A stretch of 64,000 bases of DNA from QHXM01 sp963697975 (GCA_963697975.1 OY969111.1:4650001-4714000), one strand, 5' to 3'. Positions 17,931 to 27,059 are shown, numbered from the stretch's first letter. The notes: generated by a model not told the origin, from the sequence alone. A program made the numbers and translations.

Positions 17931-18698
17931 ATGAAAAAGAAAAGTCAGTCCGTTATCTACGCGGTTGAGGGAACGGTTGCGCTCATCACGCTCAATCGTC
18001 CTGAAAAGCGCAACGCGTTGAATGATGCTCTAGTTATTGACCTCAAGACATCGCTGCGGGCGGCGGACGCTAACGAGGCCGTGCGCGTCGTCGTCATCAC
18101 GGGCGCGGGCGCAGATTTCTGCTCCGGCGCAGACCTCGCGGCGCTACAGAAAATCTCCGAAAGTTCCGTCACGGAAAATCTGGAAGACGCGCAATCTTTG
18201 ATGGAACTGTTCGCGTTGATTCGCCGCGTGCGTGTGCCGGTCGTGGCAGCGGTGCGTGGCCGCGCGCTGGCCGGTGGTTGCGGCCTGGCGACGGCGTGCG
18301 ATCTCGTGCTGGCCGCAAGCTCGGCGCGCTTCGGCTATCCGGAAGTCAAGATAGGATTCGTCCCGGCGATGGTGATGGCGATTCTTAGACGCAACGTTTC
18401 GGAGAAACGCGCCTTCGAGTTGATTACTCGCGGCGCGGAAATTGGCGCAGACGAAGCTGAGCGCCTCGGTCTCATCAATCAGGTCTTCGAGGATGAGAAG
18501 TTTGAAGAGGAAGTAGAAAATTACGTCGCCGGGTTCGAGCAGGTGAGCCGCTCCGCCGTGATGCTCTCAAAGCGCCTGCTTTATCACATGGACGGAATGA
18601 CGTTTGATTCGGCGCTTCAGGCGGGCGTTGACGTTAACGCCATCGCGCGCATGACGGAAGACTGCCAGAAGGGAATCGCGCGATTTCTCAAGAAATGA
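17931..18698 (+). CDS. Enoyl-CoA hydratase/isomerase (methylglutaconyl-CoA hydratase-like)
   Basis: 255 residues, full-length crotonase fold. The oxyanion-hole motif AGADFCSGADLAAL and the second GRALAGGCGLATACDLVLAA are present, followed by FGYPEVKIGFVPAMVMAIL. The usual Glu in the GGG-x-E position is Gly-Leu (CGLA), while the second Glu in PEVKIG is kept; the FVPA segment resembles LiuC-type methylglutaconyl-CoA hydratases. This would suit leucine or acyclic-terpene degradation with the nearby carboxyltransferase. Its 3' end overlaps the opposite-strand crotonase by 11 bases. Confidence 0.88.
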   Translation: MKKKSQSVIYAVEGTVALITLNRPEKRNALNDALVIDLKTSLRAADANEAVRVVVITGAGADFCSGADLAALQKISESSVTENLEDAQSLMELFALIRRVRVPVVAAVRGRALAGGCGLATACDLVLAASSARFGYPEVKIGFVPAMVMAILRRNVSEKRAFELITRGAEIGADEAERLGLINQVFEDEKFEEEVENYVAGFEQVSRSAVMLSKRLLYHMDGMTFDSALQAGVDVNAIARMTEDCQKGIARFLKK

Positions 18699-19326
18699 CT
18701 GGCCGTTTTGACCTATGGGCCAGCGCCAGTTCGACCGCACAATCAAGCGCAGACTCCCCGATTCTAGTCACTAATCCAATCTCGTAAGCCTCAAGGCAAT
18801 CAACGCGTCTCGCCGTCGTGAACATTTCGAGGGCTTGCGCCGTCCCGATCAAACGCGGCAGACGCTGCGTGCCGCCCCAGCCAGTGATAATTCCGCGCCG
18901 CGCTCCCGGATGAGCGAAGACCGCCCCCGGCGAAGCGCAACGCAGGTCGCAAGCTAATGCCAGGTCGAGACCGCCGCCCATGCAATAGCCGTTAATGGCA
19001 GCAATGGTCAGTTGCGCTGCGTCTGCAATCTTCTGAAAGAGACGTTGCCCGCGCACGGCGAATTCTCCGGCTCTCGCGGGCGTGAGCGCGGAGAGTTCGC
19101 GCAGGTCAGCGCCTGATGCGAAGACATCGCCTGTGCCCGTGAAGATGATTGCCGAGACATCTGTGCGCGCCGTCTGAGCCGAGACGATTGAGTCTAATTC
19201 TTCGAGGGTTGCGATTGAGAGTGAGTTGCGTTCGGCAGGGCGATTGATACGGACGATGATTGTAGAGGAGCGAGCTTCGACGATGATAGCCGCTTGCTTC
19301 GCAACTTCGTTTTTCCCTTCGGTCAT
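18688..19326 (-). CDS. Enoyl-CoA hydratase-family protein, C-terminally short
   Basis: 212 residues against about 255-260 for the family. It contains FTGTGDVFASGADLRELSAL, then INGYCMGGGLDLALACDLRCA and HPGARRGIITGWGGTQRLPRLIG, so both oxyanion motifs and the active-site GGTQRL region are present. The Glu of GGG-x-E is Asp here. The last roughly 45 residues, which form the trimer-forming helices in crotonases, are missing: the frame ends at LALAHRSKRPVIS where it meets the opposite gene. It starts four bases inside the preceding B12-binding gene's stop. It may be truncated or have altered assembly. Confidence 0.82.
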   Translation of the reverse strand: MTEGKNEVAKQAAIIVEARSSTIIVRINRPAERNSLSIATLEELDSIVSAQTARTDVSAIIFTGTGDVFASGADLRELSALTPARAGEFAVRGQRLFQKIADAAQLTIAAINGYCMGGGLDLALACDLRCASPGAVFAHPGARRGIITGWGGTQRLPRLIGTAQALEMFTTARRVDCLEAYEIGLVTRIGESALDCAVELALAHRSKRPVIS

Positions 19327-19727
19327 TCGCGTGGGCGGACGTTCTCGCGCAGAAACTTGACGATGTCTTCGGTAGAAGTGCCGGGAAGAAAGATTTCAGC
19401 GACGCCCTGTTCCTTGAGACGCGTGATATCTTCCTTCGGGACGATGCCGCCGACCAGAACAAGGCAGTCGTCCAAGCCTTTTTCGCGCAACAACGCGACG
19501 ATGCGCGGGCACAGAGTATTATGCGCGCCGCTCAAGATAGAGACGCCGACCGCATCAACATCTTCCTGCAATGCGGCGGCGGCGATCATCTCCGGTGTCT
19601 GGCGCAAGCCAGTGTAAATAACTTCCATCCCGGCATCGCGCAAAGCGCGCGCGATGACTTTGGCTCCACGGTCGTGACCGTCGAGACCCGGCTTGGCAAC
19701 TAAGACACGAATTTTTCTATCGCTCAT
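19323..19727 (-). CDS. B12-binding small subunit of an acyl-CoA mutase
   Basis: 134 residues, the cobalamin-binding domain alone. The motif DGHDRGAKVIARAL has the D-x-H-x-x-G histidine that coordinates cobalt. SILSGAHNTLCP and LVGGIVPKEDI complete the fold (family usually SGAH and GG-x-I-P). The size matches IcmB/McmA2-type subunits. The large chain is encoded about 0.8 kb upstream on the same strand, with a secreted-protein gene between them. Its start overlaps nothing, but its stop overlaps the following crotonase start. Confidence 0.93.
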   Translation of the reverse strand: MSDRKIRVLVAKPGLDGHDRGAKVIARALRDAGMEVIYTGLRQTPEMIAAAALQEDVDAVGVSILSGAHNTLCPRIVALLREKGLDDCLVLVGGIVPKEDITRLKEQGVAEIFLPGTSTEDIVKFLRENVRPRE

Positions 19728-19736
19728 GATCCGGTG

Positions 19737-20516
19737 CTATCGAACAAATACGCCTAGCGGCCCGTCGCGCTTGATGTAAGATTTAAGCTCGGCGAAGCTG
19801 AAGAAATATTTCCCCACTGGCTGAAGCGCCTGAACCACATGTGGAAACTCAGCGTCATAGAGGAAGGTGATGCCCTTGTCGCTGATAGAGAATTCGTCAA
19901 GGTTGCTCGCTTCAAATTTCAGGTCTTTAAGCAAGTCTTTAGCAGTTTCTCTATCATCACCACTATCTCTGATGGTTTCCTGATTCTCGGCCTGTAGCTT
20001 CTTGTCCACAAGTGCGGCTAGCTCCCCAAGCGAAGATGACTCGAATGCGTCAGCCGCCTTAATCATCTCACCGTTTCTGAGATTGATGGCGAAATGTTTG
20101 GTGTGCGTGTCCGGGTAAGCTCCGACGCCATCCTGCGTGAAAGTAACGTCAAGGATGGAATTGCGATTGTAATTGACTTTGTAGTCGAATTCCGACAGCC
20201 ACGTCTCTGCCCGATACTCTGCCAGCGACGAGCCGAAGATATTTTTGAAATCAAACAGCGCGCGAACCTTTCGTAAGACCGGAGAATTATTCGGCCCGAC
20301 GATCACAGGGTAACTGACAATCGCCCTCTTTCGCTCAGGAAAGTCTCTGACAAGTTTTCCTGTACGAACCAGAACGATTCTGCGCTTTTGAATGATGACG
20401 CTCGGCAAGCCGTTTGATTTGGAGGCAACGGCGGGCGAAGCCGTGTAGCTCATGGATGCCAGAAGTATCAGGGACAGGATTAAATAACGCATACCTTTTT
20501 GCAGACCACCACGCAT
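19737..20516 (-). CDS. Secreted DUF3298/RsiV-like protein
   Basis: About 259 residues. The signal peptide is MRYLILSLILLASMSYTASP, preceded by a short basic stretch. The body follows DUF3298-type proteins: DYKVNYNRNSILDVTFTQDG, then GAYPDTHTKHFAINLRNG and a C-terminal FLYDAEFPHVVQ segment. This family includes RsiV-like lysozyme-binding anti-sigma factors and PdaC-like deacetylase accessory domains, but no sigma factor is nearby. ATG 20516 is taken over the TTG at 20534 because GAGGGA lies upstream. It sits between the two mutase subunit genes, apparently unrelated to them. Confidence 0.75.
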   Translation of the reverse strand: MRGGLQKGMRYLILSLILLASMSYTASPAVASKSNGLPSVIIQKRRIVLVRTGKLVRDFPERKRAIVSYPVIVGPNNSPVLRKVRALFDFKNIFGSSLAEYRAETWLSEFDYKVNYNRNSILDVTFTQDGVGAYPDTHTKHFAINLRNGEMIKAADAFESSSLGELAALVDKKLQAENQETIRDSGDDRETAKDLLKDLKFEASNLDEFSISDKGITFLYDAEFPHVVQALQPVGKYFFSFAELKSYIKRDGPLGVFVR

Positions 20517-20549
20517 CACAATTATTTCCCTCAAGCTTGAATGAGTGTC

Positions 20550-22232
20550 TTAGAAAGCAGGCTCTTCGTAAAGGCCATACACGTCGCGCAAGGCGTCGCA
20601 GATTTCGCCGAGCGTGGCATAGGCGCGCACGGCTTCGATTGTCGCGGGCATGGTGTTCTCGTTTGAGTGCGCGGCTTGTCTGACCTTCTCCAGCGCGTTG
20701 GCGACTGCGCCTTTATCACGCCGGTCGCGCGTTTGTTGCAGCCTCTCAACCTGATGATCGCGCACGCCTTCGTCAATGACGAGGGTGTGAATTTCGTTGG
20801 CCTCGTCATCCATCTGATACTTGTTGACGCCGACAATCGTTTGCTCGTTGCGCTCGACGGCCTTTTGATACTGGTAAGCCGACTCTTGAATCTCGCGTTG
20901 CGGAAAGCCCTTCTCGACCGCTTCGACCATTCCGCCCATCGAGTCAATCTTACTGAAATAATCGAGCGCGCCGTCTTCCATCTTCTTCGTCAGGGCTTCG
21001 ACGAAGTATGAGCCGCCAAGCGGGTCAATCGTATTGGCCACACCCGTTTCTTCCGCGATGATCTGTTGCGTGCGAAGCGCAATTAAAGCGGCACGGTCGG
21101 TCGGCAAAGCCAGCGCTTCATCGTAAGCGTCTGTGTGTAAGCTGTTCGTTCCGCCCATGACACCAGCGAGCGCCTGAATTGCGACGCGAACGATATTGTT
21201 CAGCGGCTGCTGGACGGTGAGCGAGACACCCGCCGTCTGCGTATGGAAGCGCAGTTGCAGCGTTCTCTCGTTTTTGGCATGAAAATGTTCACGCATCACG
21301 CGCGACCAGATGCGACGAGCAGCGCGGTATTTGGCAATCTCTTCAAAGAAATCGTTGTGCGCGTTAAAGAAGAAGGAGATGCGTGGCACAAACTCATCCA
21401 CATCAAGACCTGCCCGAACACCCCACTCAACGTATTCGATACCATCGCGCAAAGTGAAAGCGAGTTCCTGCAAGGCGGTCGCACCAGCTTCGCGTATGTG
21501 ATAGCCGCTGACGGAAATCGGATTGTAGCGTGGCACATGACGAGTGCAGAACTCAAAAGTGTCTGTGACTAACTTCATCGCCGGACGAATCGGATAAATC
21601 CATTCCTTCTGCGCGATGTACTCCTTCAAAATATCATTTTGAAGCGTGCCGGAAATCTTCTTCCAATCTGCACCCTGCTTTTCGGCGACAACCAGATACA
21701 TCGCCAGCAGAACCGAAGCCGGAGCATTAATCGTTTGAGAAACCGTGACTCCCTCAAGCGGAATGCCGTCAAACAAAACTTCCATGTCGGCCAAAGAAGA
21801 AACGGCAACACCGCATTTGCCGACCTCACCCTCCGACAAAGTCGAGTCAGCGTCGTAGCCCATCAATGTCGGTAAGTCGTAAGCGACGGAAAGTCCTGTC
21901 TGGCCCTGAGTCGTCAAATATTTGAAACGAGCATTCGTCTCTTCCGGCGTTCCGAACCCGGCGAACTGTCGCATCGTCCAGAGCTTGCCGCGATAGCCGG
22001 TCGGGTGAATGCCGCGCGTGTACGGAAATTCTCCGGGGAAAGAGATGTCGTGCTCAAAATCAATCTCAGCGGTATCAGCGGGCGTGTAGAGACGATTTAC
22101 TTCTTCGAGCGAGACCGTCTCAAAGCGCTTCTTTCTTTCGGGACGCTTGCTCAAAACCGGCGCGAGCGTCTCTTGTTCCCAACGCTCAACGGCTGCTTGT
22201 TCCGGCGACGTTACCTCTTTGGTTTCAGGCAT
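20550..22232 (-). CDS. B12-dependent acyl-CoA mutase, large subunit (ICM/MCM type)
   Basis: 560 residues, catalytic TIM-barrel chain without its own B12 domain, the size of IcmA or archaeal McmA1. Key motifs: YTRGIHPTGYRGKLWTMRQF, then SVAYDLPTLMGYDADS, YNPISVSGYHIREAGA (His 245 is the catalytic His) and LRFHTQTAGVSLTVQQPLNN. By my reading Tyr80 aligns with Tyr89 of methylmalonyl-CoA mutase, but Gln208 (IAQKEW) aligns with its Arg207, which holds the substrate carboxylate; isobutyryl-CoA mutase has Gln there. Substrate is therefore uncertain. The cobalamin domain is the gene at 19323-19727. Confidence 0.92.
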   Translation of the reverse strand: MPETKEVTSPEQAAVERWEQETLAPVLSKRPERKKRFETVSLEEVNRLYTPADTAEIDFEHDISFPGEFPYTRGIHPTGYRGKLWTMRQFAGFGTPEETNARFKYLTTQGQTGLSVAYDLPTLMGYDADSTLSEGEVGKCGVAVSSLADMEVLFDGIPLEGVTVSQTINAPASVLLAMYLVVAEKQGADWKKISGTLQNDILKEYIAQKEWIYPIRPAMKLVTDTFEFCTRHVPRYNPISVSGYHIREAGATALQELAFTLRDGIEYVEWGVRAGLDVDEFVPRISFFFNAHNDFFEEIAKYRAARRIWSRVMREHFHAKNERTLQLRFHTQTAGVSLTVQQPLNNIVRVAIQALAGVMGGTNSLHTDAYDEALALPTDRAALIALRTQQIIAEETGVANTIDPLGGSYFVEALTKKMEDGALDYFSKIDSMGGMVEAVEKGFPQREIQESAYQYQKAVERNEQTIVGVNKYQMDDEANEIHTLVIDEGVRDHQVERLQQTRDRRDKGAVANALEKVRQAAHSNENTMPATIEAVRAYATLGEICDALRDVYGLYEEPAF

Positions 22233-22318
22233 AACTTTAATCGGTCTCTCGCACGGCGTCTCTTCGGAGAATCGTCGCGCATGACAGTGGATATTAATTG
22301 AGAATCATTAAGAATTCG

Positions 22319-22347
22319 ATATTAGTTGACGGTTACAGACGTGTCAA
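22319..22347 (-). promoter_or_regulatory. Strong candidate sigma-70 promoter for the mutase gene
   Basis: On the minus strand, TTGACA (22347-22342), exactly 17 bases, TAATAT (22324-22319). The start would be near 22312, giving a leader of about 80 bases before the mutase ATG. Confidence 0.75.
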
Positions 22348-22392
22348 CTATGCAACTTTGCGTGGAAGTTGAAGTTTGTAGCGAAGAGGGGT

Positions 22393-22420
22393 GCGGCTCA
22401 GTTTCTGTTAACTGAGCCGC
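22393..22420. other. Perfect hairpin in the mutase/divIC gap
   Basis: GCGGCTCAGTT and AACTGAGCCGC form an 11-base perfect stem with a six-base loop. No T-run follows on either strand. The rest of the 305-base gap 22233-22537 holds the promoter above and nothing else I can support. Confidence 0.65.
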
Positions 22421-22537
22421 GTGCAAACGGGCAGGCGACCATGATGCGTGGAAGCAGAGCGGAGTCAAGCGGCATGGACAAGGCGGGAACACACATCCAA
22501 CAATTCTTAGATTTGAAAGAGCGTTACTACTTCGCAC

Positions 22538-22957
22538 CTATTCAATCGGCACGATGATCTCGTTGACGCGCGCCATCTTAAGCTTTTCGCGCGCCGCCGA
22601 TTCGATAGCCTGCGGATCGCTCCGCAAACGATCGACCTCTGAGGCCAGCATGGCGTTAGTATTACGCAACGTCTTAACCTCGGAACTAATCCTTTCATGC
22701 TGCTGCGAGGCTGCGCGCATCTCCGCATGTGTCCGCATTGTGACTGTTATGCAGAGAGCGAATGTCGCCAGAATGATCGTGACAAAGCCGACCCATGAGG
22801 GTACAAGACCGCCGCGACGACGAATCTCAGTGCGCGTGCCGATAATCTCGCGCGAAAGCTCACGCGCCGGAGAAGCAAGCGCAGGAAGGGCGCGCGTTGC
22901 GACACGTTGCGCCTGAAGACGATTATCAATCCAGTAAGTATTTGCGGCCTTGTTCAA
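22538..22957 (-). CDS. DivIC/FtsB-like septum formation protein
   Basis: About 139 residues. One membrane helix (VGFVTIILATFALCITVTM) is followed by a coiled coil (AEMRAASQQHERISSEVKTL, about 45 residues) and the short C-terminal block AIESAAREKLKMARVNEII, typical of DivIC/FtsB family proteins of the divisome. The N-terminal 50 residues are cytoplasmic and basic. TTG 22957 is preferred because GGAGGT lies five bases upstream; the frame is open back to 23002. The start lies inside the end of the phosphohexomutase gene (32-base overlap), so the two are co-transcribed. Confidence 0.82.
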   Translation of the reverse strand: MNKAANTYWIDNRLQAQRVATRALPALASPARELSREIIGTRTEIRRRGGLVPSWVGFVTIILATFALCITVTMRTHAEMRAASQQHERISSEVKTLRNTNAMLASEVDRLRSDPQAIESAAREKLKMARVNEIIVPIE

Positions 22958-24335
22958 GGAGCACCTCCAAGTCTTTATTTGATTCGGTCTCAGCGTAAAC
23001 ACGTACCAGCGGTTCAGTGCCCGATGGGCGCATCAGAATCCACGAGCCGTCTTCGAAAATGAATTTCACTCCGTCCATGCGATTTGTGAGCTTAATGGGG
23101 CGACCACCAATCTCTGTCGGCTCCTGTTTTAATTTGTCAGGAAGACTGGCAGCAATTTCCGGCGTCAACTTCACACCGAGCCTGCCGGATTCAAGGCGAC
23201 CTACGCGCTTGTACAGTTCGGCAAGCTGTTCGCCTAAACTCGCCCCGCGCGCCGCGACCGCCTCCGCTGCGAGCAAGCACGCAAGGATGCCATCTTTCTC
23301 CGGATAGTGACCCTTGATCGACATCCCCGCAGACTCTTCGCCACCCAAGATGATTTTGTCTTCATTGATCAATTCTCCGATGAACTTGAAACCTACCGGC
23401 GTTTCATAAAACGGAAGCCCGCGATTCTCAGCAACTCGGTCAACCAGATGAGAGGTGGCGACGGAACGCGCAACACCGCCAGTCCATCCACGCGACTCTG
23501 CCAGATAATCAAAAAGAAGGGCGATCAATTGATTCGGCGTGATAAACGTGCCATCCGCGTCGAGTACGCCAAAACGATCTCCGTCGCCATCGGTCGCCAA
23601 GCCGAGCGCGCATTTGTTTTTCGCCATCACTTCGCGCAACTCATCCAAATGGCTCGACTCAGGCTCAGGCGAGCGTCCGCCAAACATCACATCACGCCAA
23701 TCGTGAATAGTCTCTACTTCAACATCGTGCGTTCGCAGCGCTTTATCAAGATAGCCACGCCCGGTGCCCCACAAAGGATCATAAGCATAACGACCGTTAG
23801 AGCGCGCGATCAGATCGAATCTGATTTTGTTATTTAAGTCGGCTAAATAAGCCGGACGCGGGTCGTAAGATTCAGCGCTGGCGTTAAGGCTCTTCCCGGT
23901 GCTGTCAGATTCTCCGCGTGCCTGGATGCTGACAATTAACTGCTCCACCTGCTTGGTTATCTCTGGCAGGGCAGGTGCTCCATCAGCGGTTGAGAATTTT
24001 ATACCGTTATATTCCGGAGGATTATGTGACGCTGTAAAGTTAATCCCTCCAATGGCCTGATTGCTCCGAATAGCGTGAGAGATAGTAGGCGTGGGCGTGG
24101 GATGATCGCAGAGATATGCTCTAAACCCTTGAGCTGCAACCTCCTTAACGCATTCAGCCGCAAATCTCTCACCGAGAAACCGGGTGTCGTAGCCGACTAT
24201 CATCAGGCTATCCTCGCCCGCGCCGCTCGAGCGCAAATGCTCACAGATGGCTTGCGTCACCAGCCTGACACCGGCAAAGGTGAATTCATCGGCAATAACC
24301 GCCCGCCAACCCGATGTTCCGAATCGTATTGCCAT
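22926..24335 (-). CDS. Phosphoglucomutase/phosphomannomutase
   Basis: 469 residues, alpha-D-phosphohexomutase family. Motifs in order: GTSGWRAVIADEFT, TASHNPPEYNGIKFS (catalytic phosphoserine), ATDGDGDRFGVLDADG (metal loop), GGEESAGMSIKGH (sugar binding) and MRPSGTEPLVRVYAE (phosphate binding). All four active-site loops are intact and length is normal. It supplies sugar phosphates for glycogen or cell-surface polymers; whether glucose, mannose or glucosamine phosphate is preferred cannot be told from sequence. It is followed by an overlapping division gene. Confidence 0.94.
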   Translation of the reverse strand: MAIRFGTSGWRAVIADEFTFAGVRLVTQAICEHLRSSGAGEDSLMIVGYDTRFLGERFAAECVKEVAAQGFRAYLCDHPTPTPTISHAIRSNQAIGGINFTASHNPPEYNGIKFSTADGAPALPEITKQVEQLIVSIQARGESDSTGKSLNASAESYDPRPAYLADLNNKIRFDLIARSNGRYAYDPLWGTGRGYLDKALRTHDVEVETIHDWRDVMFGGRSPEPESSHLDELREVMAKNKCALGLATDGDGDRFGVLDADGTFITPNQLIALLFDYLAESRGWTGGVARSVATSHLVDRVAENRGLPFYETPVGFKFIGELINEDKIILGGEESAGMSIKGHYPEKDGILACLLAAEAVAARGASLGEQLAELYKRVGRLESGRLGVKLTPEIAASLPDKLKQEPTEIGGRPIKLTNRMDGVKFIFEDGSWILMRPSGTEPLVRVYAETESNKDLEVLLEQGRKYLLD

Positions 24336-24955
24336 TATCTTAGCTAAACCTGCTTAATTCCGTCCTTTTGGGGTCAAAACTCAATATGCTGTATGTAAGA
24401 AGGGTAGTGACCACAAGTTAGTGTGCTTCGTCTACTTCCCAATTCTTTGCCAGTCAATCACTTAGCGGCAAAGTGGCGGGACTGTAACATGAGGGCGAAA
24501 AGCTGTAAAGATATTTCTTTGCAACGACTTCGAGAGCTAAGTTCAACGTTTACTTGAGGTAAGCTGAGTTAAGTCCTTGTGCTGGCGAACAGCAGGCGAA
24601 CGGAAATCCGCGAGAAGGGCACTATGCTTCGATGACTAAGAGAATATAGAGGATAAAGGATTCCGAGGAATTGCACAGTGTGGAAAAATAGCAAGCTCGT
24701 TCTCTTTCATCTCCAACAAGGCGGAAATTAAAAAGCTGTGAATTATGGAGATCGGCCTACATGTTGAATTATGTTGACATCATTCTGATATGTGCATAGA
24801 CTGTCAAAACTTGGTTGAATCTCCTCATAGGGTTCGACCATTGACAGTGATTCTCCTGTGAGCTTCTCGCGGTTAGACCTTGCCCCGGTATTACTTAACA
24901 GTCTCATCTTCAATTACTTAGGTCAACTAACGCGGTTTCCGGGCGGTAAGGTCAA
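24336..24955. other. 620-base divergent intergenic region
   Basis: It separates the divergent phosphohexomutase and sigma-54 activator genes. It is AT-richer than its surroundings and holds one good promoter (separate entry) about 150 bases before the activator. No ORF, no heptamer array and no obvious sigma-54 promoter (TGGCAC-N5-TTGC) are visible. Confidence 0.6.
24774..24802 (+). promoter_or_regulatory. Candidate promoter upstream of the sigma-54 activator
   Basis: TTGACA (24774-24779), 17 bases, TAGACT (24797-24802). The leader to ATG 24956 would be about 145 bases. Confidence 0.5.
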
Positions 24956-26503
24956 ATGTCACATTCGCTTTCATCAGATAGTTTAATTAACGATTCATCT
25001 GCGCCTGCGCCATTGCCCCTGGCGTCAATGGTGCAAGCGTTGTGTCAGGCAGCGACGGCGGGTTGCAATCAACTCTACGAGGTGATGATCAAACTGACGT
25101 TGATGGTTGATGCGACCGCTCATACCTACGGCCTTGCGACCTGGACACAAAGAATTGGCGAGCAACCTCGTCTGAAATGGGTCGAAGGGTTAGAGCAAGA
25201 CGAAATCACGGATGCGGAAATGGTCATCGCCAGCGCTCTTTCAGGGATGAGAGAAGCAGTTAAGATAAAAGCGGGCGATCAATATATCTGCATGGTACTT
25301 GCCACCACGAGCCTGACTCGCGAAGGGGCAGCTATTTATGGTCGCTGTGTGCGCCCGCTCACAGAAAAGCAGGTTAAAGAACTGAGGCTATTGTCGGATG
25401 TCGCACAACTAGCTCATGCTCATGTCGCGTTGCTTGGCGATCAACAACAACATTTCAAAGCGCAGTCGCTCTCGGTTCTGGCGGATGCCACGCTCCCCGG
25501 CATGATCTTCGTCAGTCGTGCGATGATGGCGGTTGCGCGCGGGGTTGAGCGAATTAAGGACTCGGATTCTACTGTGCTGATTACAGGTGAGTCGGGGACG
25601 GGAAAAGAATTGGTCGCGCGGGCAATTCATCGGTTGAGCCGTCGCTGTCATGGCGAGTTTATTCCTTTCAACTGTACTGCTGCCCCTGTGGATTTGATCG
25701 AGAGCATGCTCTTCGGTCATCGCAAAGGCGCTTTTACTGGGGCGCATGTGGATCAGGAAGGCATGATCCGCGCCGCCGAAGGTGGGACGCTTTTCTTAGA
25801 CGAGATTGGTGATCTGCCTTCCGCTTTACAACCGAAGCTCCTGCGTTTTCTTCAAGAGGGGGAAATCCATCCGCTCGGAGAGCGTGCGCCACGCAAGGTG
25901 AACGTGCGCGTTGTCGCCGCCACGCATAAGGATTTAGAGGCTGAAGTTCGTGCAGGCCGTTTCCGTGAAGATTTGTATTATCGTATAGCTTCGCTCTCAA
26001 TACTCGTTCCGCCGCTCAGAGAGCGTCCTGAAGACGCAGCCGCGCTCATCTCGCATTACCTGACATACTATGCGCGGCGCAACGACCGTGCGATTGCCGG
26101 AATCACTGCCAATGCTATCCATGCGCTGCAAAATTATTCATGGCCGGGTAACGTGCGCGAGTTGGCAGCGGAGATTGAGCGGCTGGTGTTATACGCTGAT
26201 GAGGGAAACTATATCGGCATTGAGCATCTCAACTCTCGCATTCTTCCTGAACAGGCGCGCAATGCGATGCAGGCCAATGCTTCACCTGCTGATCTGGATC
26301 ACATGCTGGAAGATTTTGAGCGGCGCGTCATCACGGAAACGCTCAAACGACACGATTGCAACGTGGCGCGCGCAGCCGATGCCTTAGGACTCGGCTCGCG
26401 GCAAACGCTCTACAAGAAACTCAAACGGCTGGCGATTGATATTGGCGATTTTCTTCAGGAAGATACAGAGCCTGGACTCCAATTGCGCCCCGAACGCCAC
26501 TGA
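24956..26503 (+). CDS. Sigma-54-dependent transcriptional activator
   Basis: 515 residues. The N-terminal sensory region (about 20-180, GAF-like in pattern, no receiver Asp) is followed by the AAA+ domain with GESGTGKELVARAIH (Walker A, near 211), GAFTGAHVDQEG (sigma-54-contacting loop, near 258), LFLDEIGDLP (Walker B) and the arginine-finger region. The C-terminus is a Fis-type helix-turn-helix (VARAADALGLGSRQTLYKKL). It is not a classical response regulator. The genes immediately downstream are an M50 protease and the Tad pilus locus, which are candidate targets, but I find no clear sigma-54 promoter there. Confidence 0.92.
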   Translation: MSHSLSSDSLINDSSAPAPLPLASMVQALCQAATAGCNQLYEVMIKLTLMVDATAHTYGLATWTQRIGEQPRLKWVEGLEQDEITDAEMVIASALSGMREAVKIKAGDQYICMVLATTSLTREGAAIYGRCVRPLTEKQVKELRLLSDVAQLAHAHVALLGDQQQHFKAQSLSVLADATLPGMIFVSRAMMAVARGVERIKDSDSTVLITGESGTGKELVARAIHRLSRRCHGEFIPFNCTAAPVDLIESMLFGHRKGAFTGAHVDQEGMIRAAEGGTLFLDEIGDLPSALQPKLLRFLQEGEIHPLGERAPRKVNVRVVAATHKDLEAEVRAGRFREDLYYRIASLSILVPPLRERPEDAAALISHYLTYYARRNDRAIAGITANAIHALQNYSWPGNVRELAAEIERLVLYADEGNYIGIEHLNSRILPEQARNAMQANASPADLDHMLEDFERRVITETLKRHDCNVARAADALGLGSRQTLYKKLKRLAIDIGDFLQEDTEPGLQLRPERH

Positions 26504-26542
26504 CCATTCCACTCAGACCCTCTGAAAGCAGGCCCACACCTC

Positions 26543-27037
26543 GTGCTCGTCTCTTACCTTCCAGGTTTCTTCATCGCGCTTCTGATTCATGAGCTGGGCC
26601 ATCTTGCAGCGGCGCGCGTTTGTCGCGTGCCCGCGACGGAGTTCGGCCTGGGGTGGGGGCGCAGGCTTTTCAGCTTTCACTTCGGCGGTGTTGAGTACAA
26701 ACTACACGCGCTCCCCGTCGGGGCATACGTTCGACTGGACATCGTGGAGTTGCAGCGCCGCGCGCTTAGTCAGCAGGTGCTGGTGTTGCTGGCTGGCATC
26801 ATCGTCAATTTGATTGCCGCCGCGTTAACGCTGGGCACACCGTTCGGCACTGTGAATCTATTACTGGCGGCGACCAACCTTCTTCCGCTCTACCAGCAGG
26901 ATGGTTGGAAATGCGGGATGGTGATGTTGCGCGCACTCTTGCGGCGTAAGAGCGCCGTTGTTGAGTGGACGTTTACGATTGCCGGAAGCGGTGTGAGTCT
27001 CGCGCTTATCGCTTTTCAGGCTTTGCGGCATCTATAA
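26543..27037 (+). CDS. Small M50-family intramembrane metalloprotease
   Basis: 164 residues from GTG 26543. HELGHLAAARV near residue 17, within the first membrane helix, is the HExxH zinc site, and NLLPLYQQDGWK near 115 corresponds to the N-x-x-P-x-x-DG third-ligand motif of site-2 proteases. Three to four hydrophobic helices. No PDZ domain; the protein is short for the family and close to minimal spore-type SpoIVFB-like forms. It ends before a strong terminator. Placement after a sigma-54 activator suggests co-transcription. Substrate unknown. Confidence 0.85.
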   Translation: MLVSYLPGFFIALLIHELGHLAAARVCRVPATEFGLGWGRRLFSFHFGGVEYKLHALPVGAYVRLDIVELQRRALSQQVLVLLAGIIVNLIAAALTLGTPFGTVNLLLAATNLLPLYQQDGWKCGMVMLRALLRRKSAVVEWTFTIAGSGVSLALIAFQALRHL

Positions 27038-27059
27038 AAATAAGAGCTTCGTGTGAATT

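Noticed and set aside
22369..22557. Small ORF in the mutase gap
   Set aside because: It overlaps the perfect hairpin and the divIC-like gene, with no coding signature.
24336..24955. Sigma-54 promoter upstream of the activator
   Set aside because: No TGGC-N8-TGC match; the sigma-70-like site is better.
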